Positions 47,401-61,345 of a stretch of 64,000 nucleotides of DNA are shown piece by piece. Below the pieces are notes generated by a model. The model saw only the letters and a program-made list of their open reading frames with translations. It searched no databases and was not told the DNA's origin. Source of the stretch: Erythrocercus mccallii (lineage: Eukaryota > Chordata > Aves > Passeriformes > Dicruridae). The stretch lies in assembly GCA_013397435.1 (NCBI GenBank), contig VZRG01000183.1:718742-782741 (forward strand). Reading direction: 5' to 3'. A program made the position numbers and the translations under genes. How positions within the stretch are numbered: the stretch's first letter is position 1; every line of letters begins with the position of its first letter.

Positions 47401-50400
47401 CTTTTGCTCTCTTTTTCATGTGAAACTCATGTGGTGCTGTGGGACTCTGTCTTCAAAGTATTTAGAGCAGTTTACAGCATCCCATATCAGGCCCACAGTG
47501 CTTTGAAAATTTGGCATCTTAGACTTATATGACTTTAATGTTCCCCCTGGATATGGTCCTACACTGGCAAAATGCACTGAGGTTGACATCACCTGCCAGT
47601 AGTACATAATGAAATTCATAGTTGAATGGCAAGTACTTAAAGTGCATTTTTTGTAGTATATCGCCAGTGATTTTCTCACTCAAGCTATTACTTATTTCTA
47701 AAACCTTCATTACTGAAGCAGTTAAAAAATAACTTTCTCCTTTTAAAATGTTGATTTGTTTTTCTTGCAGAGAATGTGTTGCAAAATGTCAAGGTAAGCA
47801 TTAGTTAAAGGGCTACTACACCATGCCAGCAGGAGCAATTTGCTTCTTATGCATATATTCCTGAATATTATTTTGTTCCCTTTCTTGTTGTGAATGGGAA
47901 CCACTTCTTTACAGCAGCTGAGGGCTTTCCTCCCACCTCTCCTGCCCTTTCTTCACCAGCTCAACAGCATGGGCACACTGAGGGCATGGGCAGAGGAGGC
48001 ACTTACAGCAGATCTGTACATTAAGATACAGTTGCTCTGAATAGATGCAGTCAGCAGGCATCATTTTGGTCTGAAAACTCAACATTTTCAGTGTGTTAAA
48101 ACTATATTAAGCCATTTAATTGTTTTGTGATTACCAGAACACTTACCTTGTGAGGACATTAATTATCCAAGCATAAAAAGACCAAATTTTTCGGTAAGGA
48201 GAGAGCCATTTTTTTTTTTAAGTTATTCAAGTTTATTTTACTCATTCCAGCTAAATAGATCTTGCCTGGAAAAGAGGAAAAAAATGGGTCTAAATGCAAA
48301 TTAACATCACTGTTTAAATATCACAGACCATTTTCTCTGAGCCCAGTTACAATAACTAGTAATTATAAAAATTGCTTGCCTTGGGCTTCTGGCTAAGCCA
48401 ATGCTAAACTTGTCCTTTTATTAGATCTGTCAGACTGAGTTAATTATCTTTATGATAATAGATGTGCCTTACCTCAAACAAAACAAATACCCTTATAATT
48501 AGCTTTTTAGTTAGAATTTTAATTTATTTATAAAGACTGTTTGTTTTGGTTTTGTTTTTTTTTTTTGCTTTTACAAAGAAGTTTTGAGCTTTAAGAGGTT
48601 ACTAGTCAGCTTAGTAATGTTTAAGAGAAAACAGACTCATTAGATAGATCAAAATGTTTTGTGGTTAATATTGTTCCCACCTAGCCACTGTGAAATCTGC
48701 TGAGTTATGTGAACATGCAGGTGTATATTTGAGGAGAAGACAAGGGAGAGGGAGAGAGGAGGAAACAAGGCATGTTCTTTTATCCCAAGAAGTTTTCCCT
48801 GAGCTGATTTTTGAAACAGCGCATTAACCAAATTTAATAGTGAGGCATGCTAGCAAACTCTAATCCTGGCTGCATGTTTTCTTTTGATTCCTTTTTCTGA
48901 AGTCAGAGATGAACTTTCATTAGACAACTGAAAGTAGAAAGCACAGCCTTGTTTAATATATCTCTGTCTCCACAAAATCCCTTTCAATCTCTCTCTCTTT
49001 CTCTCTTCTTTTTTCCTTCTTATCTTCCTCATATATTCTCTAAACTGATCCTGCTAGTCCTCCAAGCAGAGCTCTTGGTAAAAATTGAGGCCTTGCAGAA
49101 TGAGGTCTGTACTTTATTCAGCATTTCAAATGCATTTATTCCACTAAATAAAAAAATGTGCCTTGTGCATCAGGGCTATCTATTATTTTCATTAAAAAAA
49201 AAAGTTTCGTAATTGGGATCGGTGGAAAATGCAATCTATGGATTAATGAATTAAAGAACATGGCCAGGAAACAAGTGCCTTGTGTATTATTTTAATTCTG
49301 TCACACTGATAGGATCCAGATTAGATTTGTCAGATGAAGCCTGTTTAAATCAGAGTCATAGTGTAACTCCTCTTGATCTGATTGTCCCCATGGGAGTAAG
49401 GCAGTACTATCTGACAACGTTGTCAAGGTCTCAGGTCATTAATATTTCTGTCAGAATTTGAGACCCAAGAATTAGTTGAGGCTAACTAATACTGTTTTAT
49501 GATCTTATTCCCTCTTTATCATATCTTGTTCCCTCTCTACTGAAGTAATGGAACAGGCTTGATATGCAACCAATGTAAGGAGAATGTGATAAAATGTGGT
49601 GGCAATTACAGTAGGAGGAGACATTACCAATATTTACTAGTTTTTCAATTAATAAAGTAATTTGAAAAGTAAACAGCTTTGCAACCAAATGAACGCAAAT
49701 GCAGCTATTTGGTAATGAAAAAACCCAACCCATTACTATGCAACTTGTGTAAGCATGCAAAAGGAAAAAAAAGGACCCTCTTGAAATCAACAGACATATA
49801 TTTTTCTTCTCCCTATAACTTCTATATAATATATAATTTCTATATAACTAAACATATAAGCTCCTCGGAATTACAGGAAATACTACTAAACAATGAAAAT
49901 GTACTATTAAATAAAACCAATAGTGATAGCTAACATTAAAAGCAAACCAATACCAATATATTTCTCTTTGCAATTAAAAAATCTTCCTTTATTTTTTGTA
50001 AATTAACGTTTTTTGCTGAAAACAAATTATTTCAGTGGCTAATAATTAAAACTATTGTGACAGAAGGTTATATTTGCCTAACTTTGTACAGTATATCTGA
50101 CTCTTCTAAATCACCATTACAGTGTATATTTATTCTAAATTTTTGAAAGATGGCAGGAGAAATGGGAAAAGGAGGAAAAGGAGACAGGAAATCATATTAG
50201 AAATGGAAATGTTTTAATGTAAGAGTAGGTGAAATTTAACCCTCCTCCAACAGACACTCTCAGAAGTAAGGTATTGTTGCCAGCCTTACTTGCTTGCAGT
50301 TCTGTAAGGGTATTAATTCTACTATTTAAGAAGACTGAGTTTATAACTTTTTGAGTCCCTCTGTAGTCTTTCGCTAGGCCCCTTGCAATTTACAGGGCTA

Positions 50401-51320
50401 TGTGGCCACTTCCTTTTCTGGCCAAGGCGACAGGCAAGGAGACACCCATGTCAGCTTTCTGGAGAAGCCAGAGCCCCTGGAGCCAGGTCTGTGCTGATTT
50501 CCCATGCTAGCTGGCAGCCCCATGGGCAGGGTTTCTGCACACACAAAGTCCTAGTGATTCTCCTCAAAACTGAATGTAATTTGTTTTTCAGCACTTGTAC
50601 TGCAGCTAGAAAAAGGTATTAGAACTATAGATAACCTCTCTCAAATCCCAATCATACCCAAAGGTGGCATTGTGTTCTTGTCGATGGTGAAGGATTCAGT
50701 GCTTCTCCTGGAGTCCCAGAAAACCCTTTGCTGCTGAAAATAAAAAGCCGATCTCTGTTTTTTTCTTAGCAAGTCAAAGTCTAATACCACACCAACATTA
50801 GCGAAAGTAAATTGATGCTTCTCCAGTCACCCCTCATTCCCAGCTCAATTTCCTGGTCGTTTGCACCAGTCCTGGTCCCTGTCTGATCCTTTACCAAGAC
50901 AGTTCACAGAGCTGAACTAGCAGTAACTTATTTTCTGATTTAGTTTTATTTTCTGATTTTTAGCATTAGCTTGTTTTTCTGATTTTCAGTGACTGTCTAA
51001 CCCACCTCCCTGTGGCATCAGATGATTGCTGGTTGCAGGACAGGTGGGACTATGAGGCTAGAGGCGAACTTTGTATCGCTGCTGCTCACCAGCTGTGATG
51101 CCAGGCATTGCTGCCACAAAGCTATGCACCACCTGAGGCTTTTCAGTGATTTTTGGGATTCTCTTTACTCAAGCCAATATTTTATCTTTCCTGAGTAGTT
51201 TCTTAAACAAATTTTGATCTATCTCTTTGTCAATAACATTAAATATATAACAGAATAAATATAACAGAAAAAATACCTCACATAACACAAAACACTCTGG
51301 ATATAGATTTTGGGTGGTTC
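38441..51320. other. Long unique AT-rich stretch
   Basis: No gene is supported. The 141-codon open frame at 39593-40018 (plus) has no recognisable domain. Two short exon-like splice pairs (43928-43978 and 47771-47793) and conserved-element-like segments (48370-48530 and 49320-49450) are described as observations only. Confidence 0.4.
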
Positions 51321-51430
51321 TTTTTTTTTTTCTTTTCTTTTCTTTTCTTTTCTTTTCTTTTCTTTTCTTTTCTTTTCTTTTCTTTTCTTTTCTTTTCTTT
51401 TCTTTTCTTTTCTTTTCTTTTCTTTTCTTC
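51321..51430. repeat. (TTTTC)n pentanucleotide array, about 20 units, with an adjoining poly(T) run
   Basis: A run of about 11 T is followed by roughly 100 bp of uninterrupted TCTTT units. On the minus strand this reads (GAAAA)n ending in poly(A), the usual product of expansion at an A-rich retrotransposon tail, although no retroelement body is evident. The Lys/Glu/Arg-rich open frame on the minus strand (51219-51557) is an artefact of the array. Confidence 0.97.
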
Positions 51431-54400
51431 TGATGTCCTGCTTAAATGGGGAGAATATGTCGTATACAGATAAAGAAACTGGGGTTAAATTACATTGTTG
51501 ACACACATTATTGTTTATGCTTGTACTACAGTCAATTTCTGTATTTTCTGTGGCCATATTTGTGCTTTCTTGTACAAAACCCGTAACAGCTTCTGTTCAA
51601 GGAATTGATATTTTTCAAGGAGATGCTATTCTTCAGTACTATAGAAACAGACCTAAAATTTAGATAGTCTATACATAACCCATAATCATAATAGAGATTA
51701 TAATATGCAGTCTGTTTTTAATAGTCCTAGAGGACTCCACATGAACAGAAAAATATGTTGCGAACTCCATCAACATAAACAAAATCTTCCTCTGTAAAAT
51801 TTTCCAAAATTCTCATTAGTCATGATCACATTTGGAAGATTCTAATTGAAATTGAAAGAATTTAATTTCCCTACAAACAAATGCACAATACCCTAGAATC
51901 ACCTATTCTTACAATTACATAATCAGTTATATAAAAACAGAAAGCTTTTTACCATTGAGCATCTTCAGGGAAAGTCATAGCTGTATTTGACTCTGTTCTG
52001 ATGCTCTGTCACCATCCTGCAAGGACAAATACACCTCAACATGGGCATGGCCTGGTAAGCTCTTAAAAAGACTTTAGAGTGGCACTTCAATCTTTTAGTA
52101 TTTTAAAGTAAACTGCAAAATGGAATGCATTTGTTGCATATTTGCATTTTACAACTGATGAATTAATCCCTCCGAATACGAATGTTCACTAAAACAACGG
52201 CAAAAGAACCTTACTAGGTTTCCAAATTCAGGTCTTCCAAAGTTAGGAAATGTCACAGTTCAGATTGTAAAATTCAACTCCACCCCCTTGGAGGGTGCAT
52301 TGTGATACAAGTTTTAATTAGTTTCCAATCTCTACTTTTCCACAATACTACTGCTTTACTGGATGAAAGCACAGTATGCATCCCTTCTGGCTGCCCATAA
52401 AATATAAAAGTATGAAAAACGTTGTTACACCAGCCAAATATTATTACTTAAACATCTCAGTGAAAGGTAACTGGTGTATATAAATTCTTTGCATTTCTAT
52501 GAAAGTGCATTATTGTGAAAGTAATTCTTCTCATGAGAATAATAGTGTCAATTAGGCTGTCAAGGATGAGCGAGCCCATCATGTGAGCTTTGACAGAATG
52601 CTTGGGTTGATTAGCTTCATGCAGTTATCACAGCTTAATATTTACATTTGAGTAGCTAACATTTTACAAAGTCTTTGAATCTTTTCTGCTTCCAGAAATT
52701 CATAAATATTATTTGTCTAGAAAAAGAAACATCATCACATACTGTACATCACTTAAATATGATAATTTAAATAGGTTACAGGCATAGTTATCAAATCAAG
52801 ATAAGAGCAGCATTTTTCCTTACTGTATGAACAGGGTAAAATTAGGATTGTTGAACACAAGTCTGGGTTTCTCATTCCTGTATGTAGTTTCTAGGACTTG
52901 TCAAAAATGAGTGATATTTACTGCTTACACCACTGGGAAAAGTAAAAAAGGCAGACAGTGTCCTGTAGGCCAGAGTGCATATCAGGCTCAGCATTTGGCT
53001 TAACCCTTGCAAGAAAATGAAGGATTGACTAACCCATCTCTTGGACACCATGTTTCTTTTCTTGGGATATTCATCTTTCCAAGCAGACATCTTTCAGCTT
53101 GGGAACTGGACAGGAACTGATCTTCCCCTTCATGTAGCAATGGAATGAGGGGGACGTACAAGGAGGTGTGTTATACACAGGACCTGGTAGCATAGCTCCT
53201 GCTTTGCCGTGCAGTCCAAAGGCAGAGCAGGGACCAGCAGGGATCTGGAGCATGTTTTTTTCCCCAATTCATAAAAGAGATCTTAATGTTTTTAAATGAT
53301 AATACAAGGTGTCAAAGACAGATTCCCTTCAGAATGTCATATATCGCTCTCAGCAGGGCTTTTAGTTTTCAATGATTTCTGTTATATATGCCATCTGCTT
53401 TCAGTTGCAACCTGACCAAATCTGCTCCTGGATGCTATTTCAGGGCTGCATATCTTGGACATTGCAAGGTCAGAATTCTAGGCAAGGTACTATCACTGTG
53501 CCAAAAGATAAACACCTTCTCAATTTTCATTTGGTCTCTAGTCAAATTAACCTCTCATTGACTTCAACTCAGGGCTCTGGAATTTTGCCCAAAATAATAG
53601 TTCTAATAAAATGAATGAATATCCAGTATGAAAGAAGATTCACAGATGGAAACACAAAGGTATGTAATGTTTTAAAACACTGAATAAAATATATCTCAAA
53701 TGCCTCCTCCACATGTTGGCAAACACACAGACTAGGTTTTCTGTTTTGTAGCAAGAGTTTTCTGAATTCTTTTTCTGTTTGGGTCTTGTGTATTCTCCAA
53801 TGAGACTGTAGGGAATGGATGCTGAGCACCTAAGTGACAGGCTGTTATAATCTCAGAGTAAACTTTAGTGTTTCTTTACCTGCATCTGTCCACAGCATGA
53901 ATGAGGACTGCCAAAGGGCTAATCTAAAGCAAAGTAGCAAGTCATTCTCCCTCATACTGTGACATTGAAGGAGATGCCATGGGCTCACTAAGTGAAGGAT
54001 AGAGAAGGCTAGTGGCTCCTAGGTTGGGTTTTCACCACATCAAATCCTGCTGTGTCAGGGATACTAGATCACTGTTATGGGAATTAGTAACTCTGTGGGA
54101 AAAGACAAGAAGGAGAAGTGTATTTTAAAAGGAGATTGAAAGAAACACCAAGAGAGCAAATGAATAAAACATGACAGAAGCAATCAGAGAGGTAAAGGAG
54201 ACAAAGGAAGCATTAAAGTGAAAATATTAAGTGAATGTTAGGGAGGAAAAGGTGTGTGGAAAGTAAAAACGGAGATCTTTGATAAGGTAAGATTGTTAGG
54301 GACTTGGCCTATTCAAGTCAATAGCTTGAATTTCCTCATTATGCATTTGCATTGCAGCTATGTCAGGAGCTCAGACGGCAAGCAGGAAGGTGGCATGCAA

Positions 54401-57400
54401 CAAAACACAGCATTTGGAAGTGAAGGAAAGAATAGACTTGTCTGGCACCTTCAGAAAAAAACCTCTCAGTCAGGAGAGTATGTCTCTGATAAACTGTTCT
54501 TGAATATACTGCCAGAAATGTAAACATAGCAGAGATTGAGCTGAACTCCTCATTTTTCACACAAAACCTCTTTCCACTTCTCAGTGATCAGGGTCACCAG
54601 AGAAATGGTGGAGGAGAAAGAAAAAGGCTCATATTAATTACAGATTTACTATGTCAACTTCATTACAATATGAAAGAACGAAAGTCAGTGCTGTGAGACA
54701 AGTAGGGAGAGCACATATAAAAACTGGAAAGGTCTGAAAAGGCACCTGTCAGACTCCACATCCCTTACTGCTCCATTCACCAAACAGTAACCAGGGCAAA
54801 GCTCCAGTGAACTGGAGGCTGTAGCTGGGAATAAGAAATTGGGGGATAGAATCCTTTCTTCTCTTATTGTAGGCCATACTAAAGTAGAAGATATCCAGAA
54901 GGGGATCATGGTAAAGAACCATAAATGCATTAAACTCACCCATACCCTCCCAGGTCTGTCAATGTGTGCAACCTGATATGGGTACAAGGGACATATCAGT
55001 GGAAAGTATGTAAAGATATTATAATTCAAATTCTCCTTGTTCAATTCCCAAGACGAAAAATTACCTACAATTCCCAAATTACTTGAACCAGTCTTTACAG
55101 ATCAAGGATATTTTCCAGAGAAAAAAAAAAAGGAAGTCACTGGATTATAGTTATCACAAAGCCAGAGGGGAAAGTTGCACAGTAAAGCAGTATATTTATA
55201 TCTACAAAACCATAGAGAGCAAGCAAAACAAAATAAAAATAAAATACCCCTAAGCAGCCTAAATTGCATTGCAAATAAAACTTTATATTAAGAGATACAT
55301 TTGCATACCAGAAAAATTAGATGTGAAACTTACAGTAACCACAGATCAAACCATTAAAAGTAAAAAGGGGTCTGCAGAAACCTTGATGGAGTGATGACAT
55401 AGAAAACACTTATTAAGGACTTCAAAATTTGACCTAATAATAGGACTTGAATGTCCAGTTTTAAAATAAAACCCCATGGAAGTAATTTGCTCTTCATGCA
55501 TACATATATTTCATTCTAACAGTAAAGGAAGAAATGTGAACACATTAAGGATGGAATATACCATGTAAGAATCCCAGAAGGACTTAACTGAGTTTAATTT
55601 AGATTAATAGGATGCTATATAAATACTTCTTGCTTGTTAAGCACTTTTTATTAAGATATAACCAATGTCTAATAATTTTCCATCATTCACACTCCAAAAG
55701 TATAAAGAGAATAACAGTTTCAAAAGTAATGAAATTCTGTTTTTAGAAAACCAAGACATTCAAAGCTGGGTTTGTTTTTAAGAGTGTAGAAATGTCATTT
55801 ACCTCCTAATTGCAGTTCTTGGAAAAGAGAGTTTAATCTTGTCATTTAATCTAGCCTTAACTAGCTGTCTGTGTTTCCTCTGCAGTCAGTGAAGAGCAGA
55901 AAATACCTCCAACGGTTCATCCATTGTAGAAGAGGAGACTGGAGTGGATTATGTCACTCTCTGATGATGTTTATGAATGTCTCCTCATTAACACTGATGT
56001 CATACAAAAGACAACCTGAAACCAGACTTGTACATTTACACATCTGAAAGGAAGTTAGATGATCCTCAGCTCACAGTGGAGTTTTCAAAATTTCCAATCT
56101 CACAGTACCAATTATTTCAAAAATGTAGGCACGTATGCCTTCAAGTACCTGGGGATGGGACACTGGTTCTCTTAAATCATCTAATTGGTTTAGATTGTGT
56201 ATTTCCTACTGTTTAGAAAAACTATTAAATCAGCATGAAGACTGGAAGATGTTTGGGAAAGAAAACGAAGTCCTAACTTGTCACTGTTTTATGTTAAAAC
56301 AAAAGTATTAGCATACTTAGTTTCACCAATTATTGTGACAAGACAGATGTGATTATTAGTCTACAGAAATAGTACACTCTGCTTCTTTACCCTGAGCTGT
56401 GAGTAGTACTGATTACTACCCTTTGAAAATAGTGAAAGCTACACATAGTGGGATCCAAATTCATATTTCATGAATATTTGGGAAATAGCAAATATGAACT
56501 AGAGCAGATAGATGATAAAAGATAGAAGGAAAACAAATATTTAAGTGCAGAGAGAAATGTAAAGGAACAGTGATTACTACTGGCAGAGAGAACTATTTTC
56601 ATGTACATTTCTCCCTTCCAGAACTGTTGTATCTGAACATTTTTTTTCAAAATTAAGTGGTATATTTTACATAGTACTCTGGGATGAGAGCTATTATTTG
56701 CATGGTGAAAAGTGAGGTTCAGAGAGATGAGAGATTTCAGGCAGAAAACATTATTTACTGTGATAAATTTTACTGTCAATGGGAACCATAAGCTTGACAC
56801 CTGCCTGGAGTTTTACTCAATCCAGACCATAATTCTCTTCTCAGTTCTTCAAGGTAGCTAGTAACTAGGATGGATAAAAATTGTTATTTAACTGTGTACA
56901 AATTATAGCATTTCCATAAGACTAGATTTATTATGGATATAATCCTATTGATTTCATCCTTATTTAACTCCATTAGAATGCTATTGAGAATTAAAGAATT
57001 CAAATCCAGTTTATTCTTACATTTAAAATCCACACTGAAACAGATTGTTTTTGACACTTGTAAAATGTGAGATAAAGACTTAAAAATACACTTTTTAATA
57101 GCTCCATAGTTACCTGTTGTCACCTTGAACAGAGAGAACAGAAGACAAACAATCATCACAATATTTCTGACGTAGCATGAAGTCAGAGAACTTTCACTAT
57201 TGTCCTTTTCCACATCCCCCGCTCCCAAGACATAACTTAGAAACCGCTAGAGCATCTTTTGGATGATACATATGCAGCTGTAAAAAAAAATCTGGTTACC
57301 TAATTGGAAATATATGATGTTTATTTTTTTCTATTGTTACTGATCAATAAGCAAAGTACCCAATAAATCTGTTAGAGGAAAACATGGTCGAACTTCTTAG

Positions 57401-59304
57401 AACCACTAAGTCTCAGTAGCTATCAAGTTCCAGTCTCGCCAAGTTTAAACACTTTTGGAAGAGGGTCCACACATCTGGATGATTAAATGTTTCAAAACCT
57501 CAGGCTTTAAGATACTTATTATTCATTTCTTTTCTTTGTATTTCTTCTTCATTGTCTTGTTGGGGGCTTTTCTTGAAGCAATGCAAATTCTCAAGGCAAA
57601 AGGGGATCTCCCTAATCAGTAGGTTAACAAGTATTTCATTAAAAAAATTACACTTTATCTGAAATATGGAAATATTGGGTAAAATTCTGATTTCAGAAAG
57701 AGAAGTGGTATGAAACCACCCATAAGCCCAATGTAATCAGTGTGAGCAGAATAAAATCTTCATTGTTTTGTACAGTTCCAAATACCATGGCTCCCCTTTT
57801 TACATGTATCCACCTATATTTAGGCACAGCCCTCTTGCTTAATGTTAAGGTATGCTTTCATCTGATGAGCTTTGGTGATCTCCCTCCAGTTGAACAAATG
57901 TCACTGATTATGGTAAACAGAATATAATGAAAGCTTTTTACATCTTTTGCGATCTTCAACATCAAAATATTGTAATCACCATTTTTCCTAAGGCTCATTC
58001 TTCTGCTCAATATCTCAATGGCATGTGTTTTAATCCTAGCATTTTCAGTTTGTGACAGGGTTCAGCTAACCACAGTATCCTCAATTCAGCACCACCCACT
58101 GTTTCTATCCATTTTGTACTGTCAGAAGCACATCAAGAAGCCTCTGAGAGTAATCACATCAAAATCGATTTTCATGGCTGAGAGAAAAATAATGGAAATT
58201 TCTCTAATGTAGAAAATGTATGTGTTCCTTTTGGTTAACCAAAATAGACTATATATCAGGACTGTCAAAATTAAGTTTTCTTAATTCAGTGCTCTTCTCC
58301 AGACTGGTGTACAAATTACAAGCCCTCACTACAGAATGTCTTTAACATGATATTCTGCCTCAATGTGGTTCCCACAAAACTCTACCCAAGTGATGGACTA
58401 CAGATCATTCTCCATAGCAGATCTACAAGCAAATTAATCAAGGGATTATAAAAAGAATCCCTGAACCTATACCGAAATAGCCAGCCAGAACTTTATACTT
58501 GCACAGAGCCTTGTAGTGTTACCAACTGCTGCACAAAGCCAGCAGCAGAGTACAGAAGCCACATGTGAAATCATGGGTCAGTTCTGTGCATCTATAACCC
58601 TTCAAGAAATGTGAGAGTCTATGCAATATTATGCAAGCAAAGCTCAACAGAATTTTCAAGAAGAATACTTCAACAAAGATATTCTCTAAAGGAACAAGAG
58701 CCTCTTAAATATAATTATTTGACAGCATTGCTGGAAAATCATGTTCAAATGTTAGTTTGTTGTTCTGAATATGCTGCTCATCTGCGACTGCTCTAATCAG
58801 TTGTGCAATATTATGTTCCAGAGTTAGATTTGCTTACCTCCTTTTAAGTGGATTTGAAATGTTTCAGTGTGTGTTCATGAGCTTACTCATAGGGATTCTG
58901 GTAGAAGCCATAAAGAGAGAAAAGGCTAAAATAGCTCATGTTATTTCCTGAGATTATATTAGAACTAGGTGCTAAAGAAGAGACACAGCAGTAATAGCCA
59001 GGCACATGTATTTAGGATGCAGCAAAGTCATTTTCTGTGGAAATATATGGGAATCTTCTGAAGGTAATCACAGATGGCCATAAATATTTATTAAAATTTG
59101 AAAATGTATATGATAGTTGCCTACATTCATAAAACAGGATTAGCTGAAAAGTGTTTTTTGTGGTGCATATGGAAAAAAATAGGAATGGTAAGTTTTGGGT
59201 TAGAAAGGTTTTTGTTGTTACTTTGCTAAGGAGACATGGTCTAAATGAAACTATGATGTCATGAGTGAAAACTTGGGTTAGAGAACTCTATCCAGTATTT
59301 CTTG
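51431..59304. other. Unique AT-rich stretch
   Basis: No gene or clear transposon is recognised. A segment at about 52500-52690 looks like conserved non-coding sequence. Open frames up to 130 codons (54685-55077, minus) lack recognisable features. Confidence 0.4.
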
Positions 59305-60172
59305 GATTATGTTCTGCAACAGTCTATTCTGGATTTTGTCCATTGTCACTAACAATTCAGACAATGGAATAGAGAATATGTTTATTAAACTGCAGCTGAT
59401 GCAAAGCTGGGAGGGATCTCACACACATTTAAGGACAGAATTGGATATCAAGATGGTTTTCATGAATTGAAGAAATAGTCTGAAAAATATATGGTGCTCT
59501 TTGATAAGTGGGAAGCATTAATGACAAGTCAGAATGAACAGCTGCATTATACAAAAATCAGAGCAGCTGATCAGTTCAGAAACTGAGGGCATAGAGGGTT
59601 ATAAGGTGAACATGGATAGCAATGCCAAGCTGGTATGACAAAGGTTAATGTCACATTAGGACACATAAACAAAATTTAATGGTAAGGGATATAATATGGT
59701 TCTTCCTGCACACGTCATCCTAGTTAGGCTTAGTTAAAATAACACATCCAGATTTGGGTGATGTGCTTCAGCAAGAAGGGAGACTTGGAGAGATGTCCTG
59801 AGCAGAGCAATCAGAATGAGCAGAGCCCTAGGAAACACGATCTAACAGAAAAGATTGAAAGCCTGAGTTATTAAACTTAAGAAAAACTGTCAGGAGACCT
59901 GACAAGGCTGTTGCACAGTGGAATGGAACAATAAATTCTCAATGATATCTCACAGGCTAACAAGAGATGATCGTAAATTACAACACTGAAGACTCAAGTT
60001 ACAATTTAGGAATGATTTTCTAAATATAAGGCAGTGAGGAGATGACTGAGCTTCCACTGTCAGGGACCTTTAAGAACAGGCTGAGCAAGAATGGCACAGA
60101 TTTAACAGATCTTGCCCATAACCAAAGGGGTGGACCAGAGGAAGCTTTTTCCAGGTCTATTTTTATACAAGC
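59305..60172 (+). mobile_element. Ancient CR1 LINE relic, reverse transcriptase tail through 3' end
   Basis: Old reptile- or bird-type CR1 sequence is recognisable over about 870 bp. It runs from 'gttctgcaacagtctattct', past 'aattcagacaatggaataga' and 'gcagctgatgcaaagctggg', to 'gacaatgccaagctgg'-like blocks. The 3' block near 60050-60080 reads 'cactgtcagggacctttaag' and 'aacaggctgagcaag', and the end near 60120-60172 corresponds to the 'ctggaccagatgacct' part of the consensus. It is interrupted by stops and indels and is dead. It is older than the CR1 copies at 11-12 kb and 22.6 kb. Confidence 0.75.
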
Positions 60173-61270
60173 TGATGACTGTGCACTTAAGCATCTGTGC
60201 ACAACTACTTGGACAGGTCTAACCAATTAACTTGGTCATGATGGTATGCAGCATCTCTTAGTGACAGAAACACCTGAAAAAAAATCAGGTGGTGTTGTCA
60301 GCTCCTGCAGTTTTACATTGGCTCAGCTCCTGAACTCATACAATAAGAAGAAAACCTTTCTTCTCACAGAGAGGAAAAAAAAAGAAAATTTCTAATCTTG
60401 CCTTTGTGAAGAAGAACTTGAAAACTTGTCTCCAAATAGCTTAAAAAATCAGATGACAAAGGAAAAGGGACAATGTTTCTACACCATTAAATTCTCATGG
60501 TTTTGGGGGGGCCTGACTCACAGTTTTTCAAAGGAGTTGTCATTAATGGTAATGGGCTAATTTGAATAGACAAATTTAGAAATTGATATTCCTGAACTTC
60601 CTATTATAGAGAAGGCAATACTGCCTGAACAGCAGGTCTATTTCAGGAAATTAAAACCTCCCCATATCCTTTCAGATGACTTGATCGTTTCTACATTTCA
60701 GTCAATGTTACACAGGGGACATTGCACAATGCTTAACATGGTGGCAGAAAATTCACCTAGCAGAGAATCGTGAAGGCACAGTGTGTCTGCTGAAAGACTC
60801 TTCAGCTGGAAACAGACATAATAGGAGCACAAGGAATTAATTTTTGGGCAATCTCTGTTTGGAAGTTGTTTTCTCATTAACAGAACTTCTTGCACAGGGT
60901 GGGTCTAGGCAGAAATTGCATGGAGAAGAGCAGCTCTCTTTTGAACCAAGCAGGTCCAGACATCTGCATTCTCAAAAGACACTTGAGTTAACACATATTA
61001 TAGATTTCAAATGTGAGATTTGTTTAAATGAGTTTCTGTCCCCAAAAACACAGAGAGCTTAGGACAATGTTTTATGAAACCTAAATCGACCAACATTCAA
61101 GATCTTTTTATCTTGGATAGTTGAGATCTTCATTATAGATTTTTTCTTTTTTCCACCATATGTCCTATGACTGTTTCTTTTTCTACTTTCCTGGAAAATG
61201 GGCATTTTCTGTCATCCCTTCGCTCCTCACAGACAGAGACGTGGGAAAACCGGTGCTATGACAGATCCCT
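60173..61270. other. Unique AT-rich sequence
   Basis: Nothing gene-like is visible. There is a run of eight G near 60504-60511. Confidence 0.4.
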
Positions 61271-61345
61271 TTCACAGGATGAAAAGAAAAATGTTAGAAA
61301 AGACCTTTCCGATTACGTAGTCAATCTCTTGCAGCACTTTCTTCG
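61271..61345 (-). mobile_element. Possible CR1 3'-end fragment, minus strand
   Basis: The sequence 'ttcacaggatgaaaag' followed by 'atgttagaaaagaccttt' and 'gattacgtagtcaa' follows the reverse complement of the CR1 3' end ('tagttggactcgatgatc', 'aggtcttttccaac', terminal repeats). It is short and diverged. Confidence 0.45.

Noticed and set aside
51219..51557. 112-codon Lys/Glu/Arg-rich minus-strand frame
   Set aside because: Translation of the TTTTC array. The flanks have no coding features.
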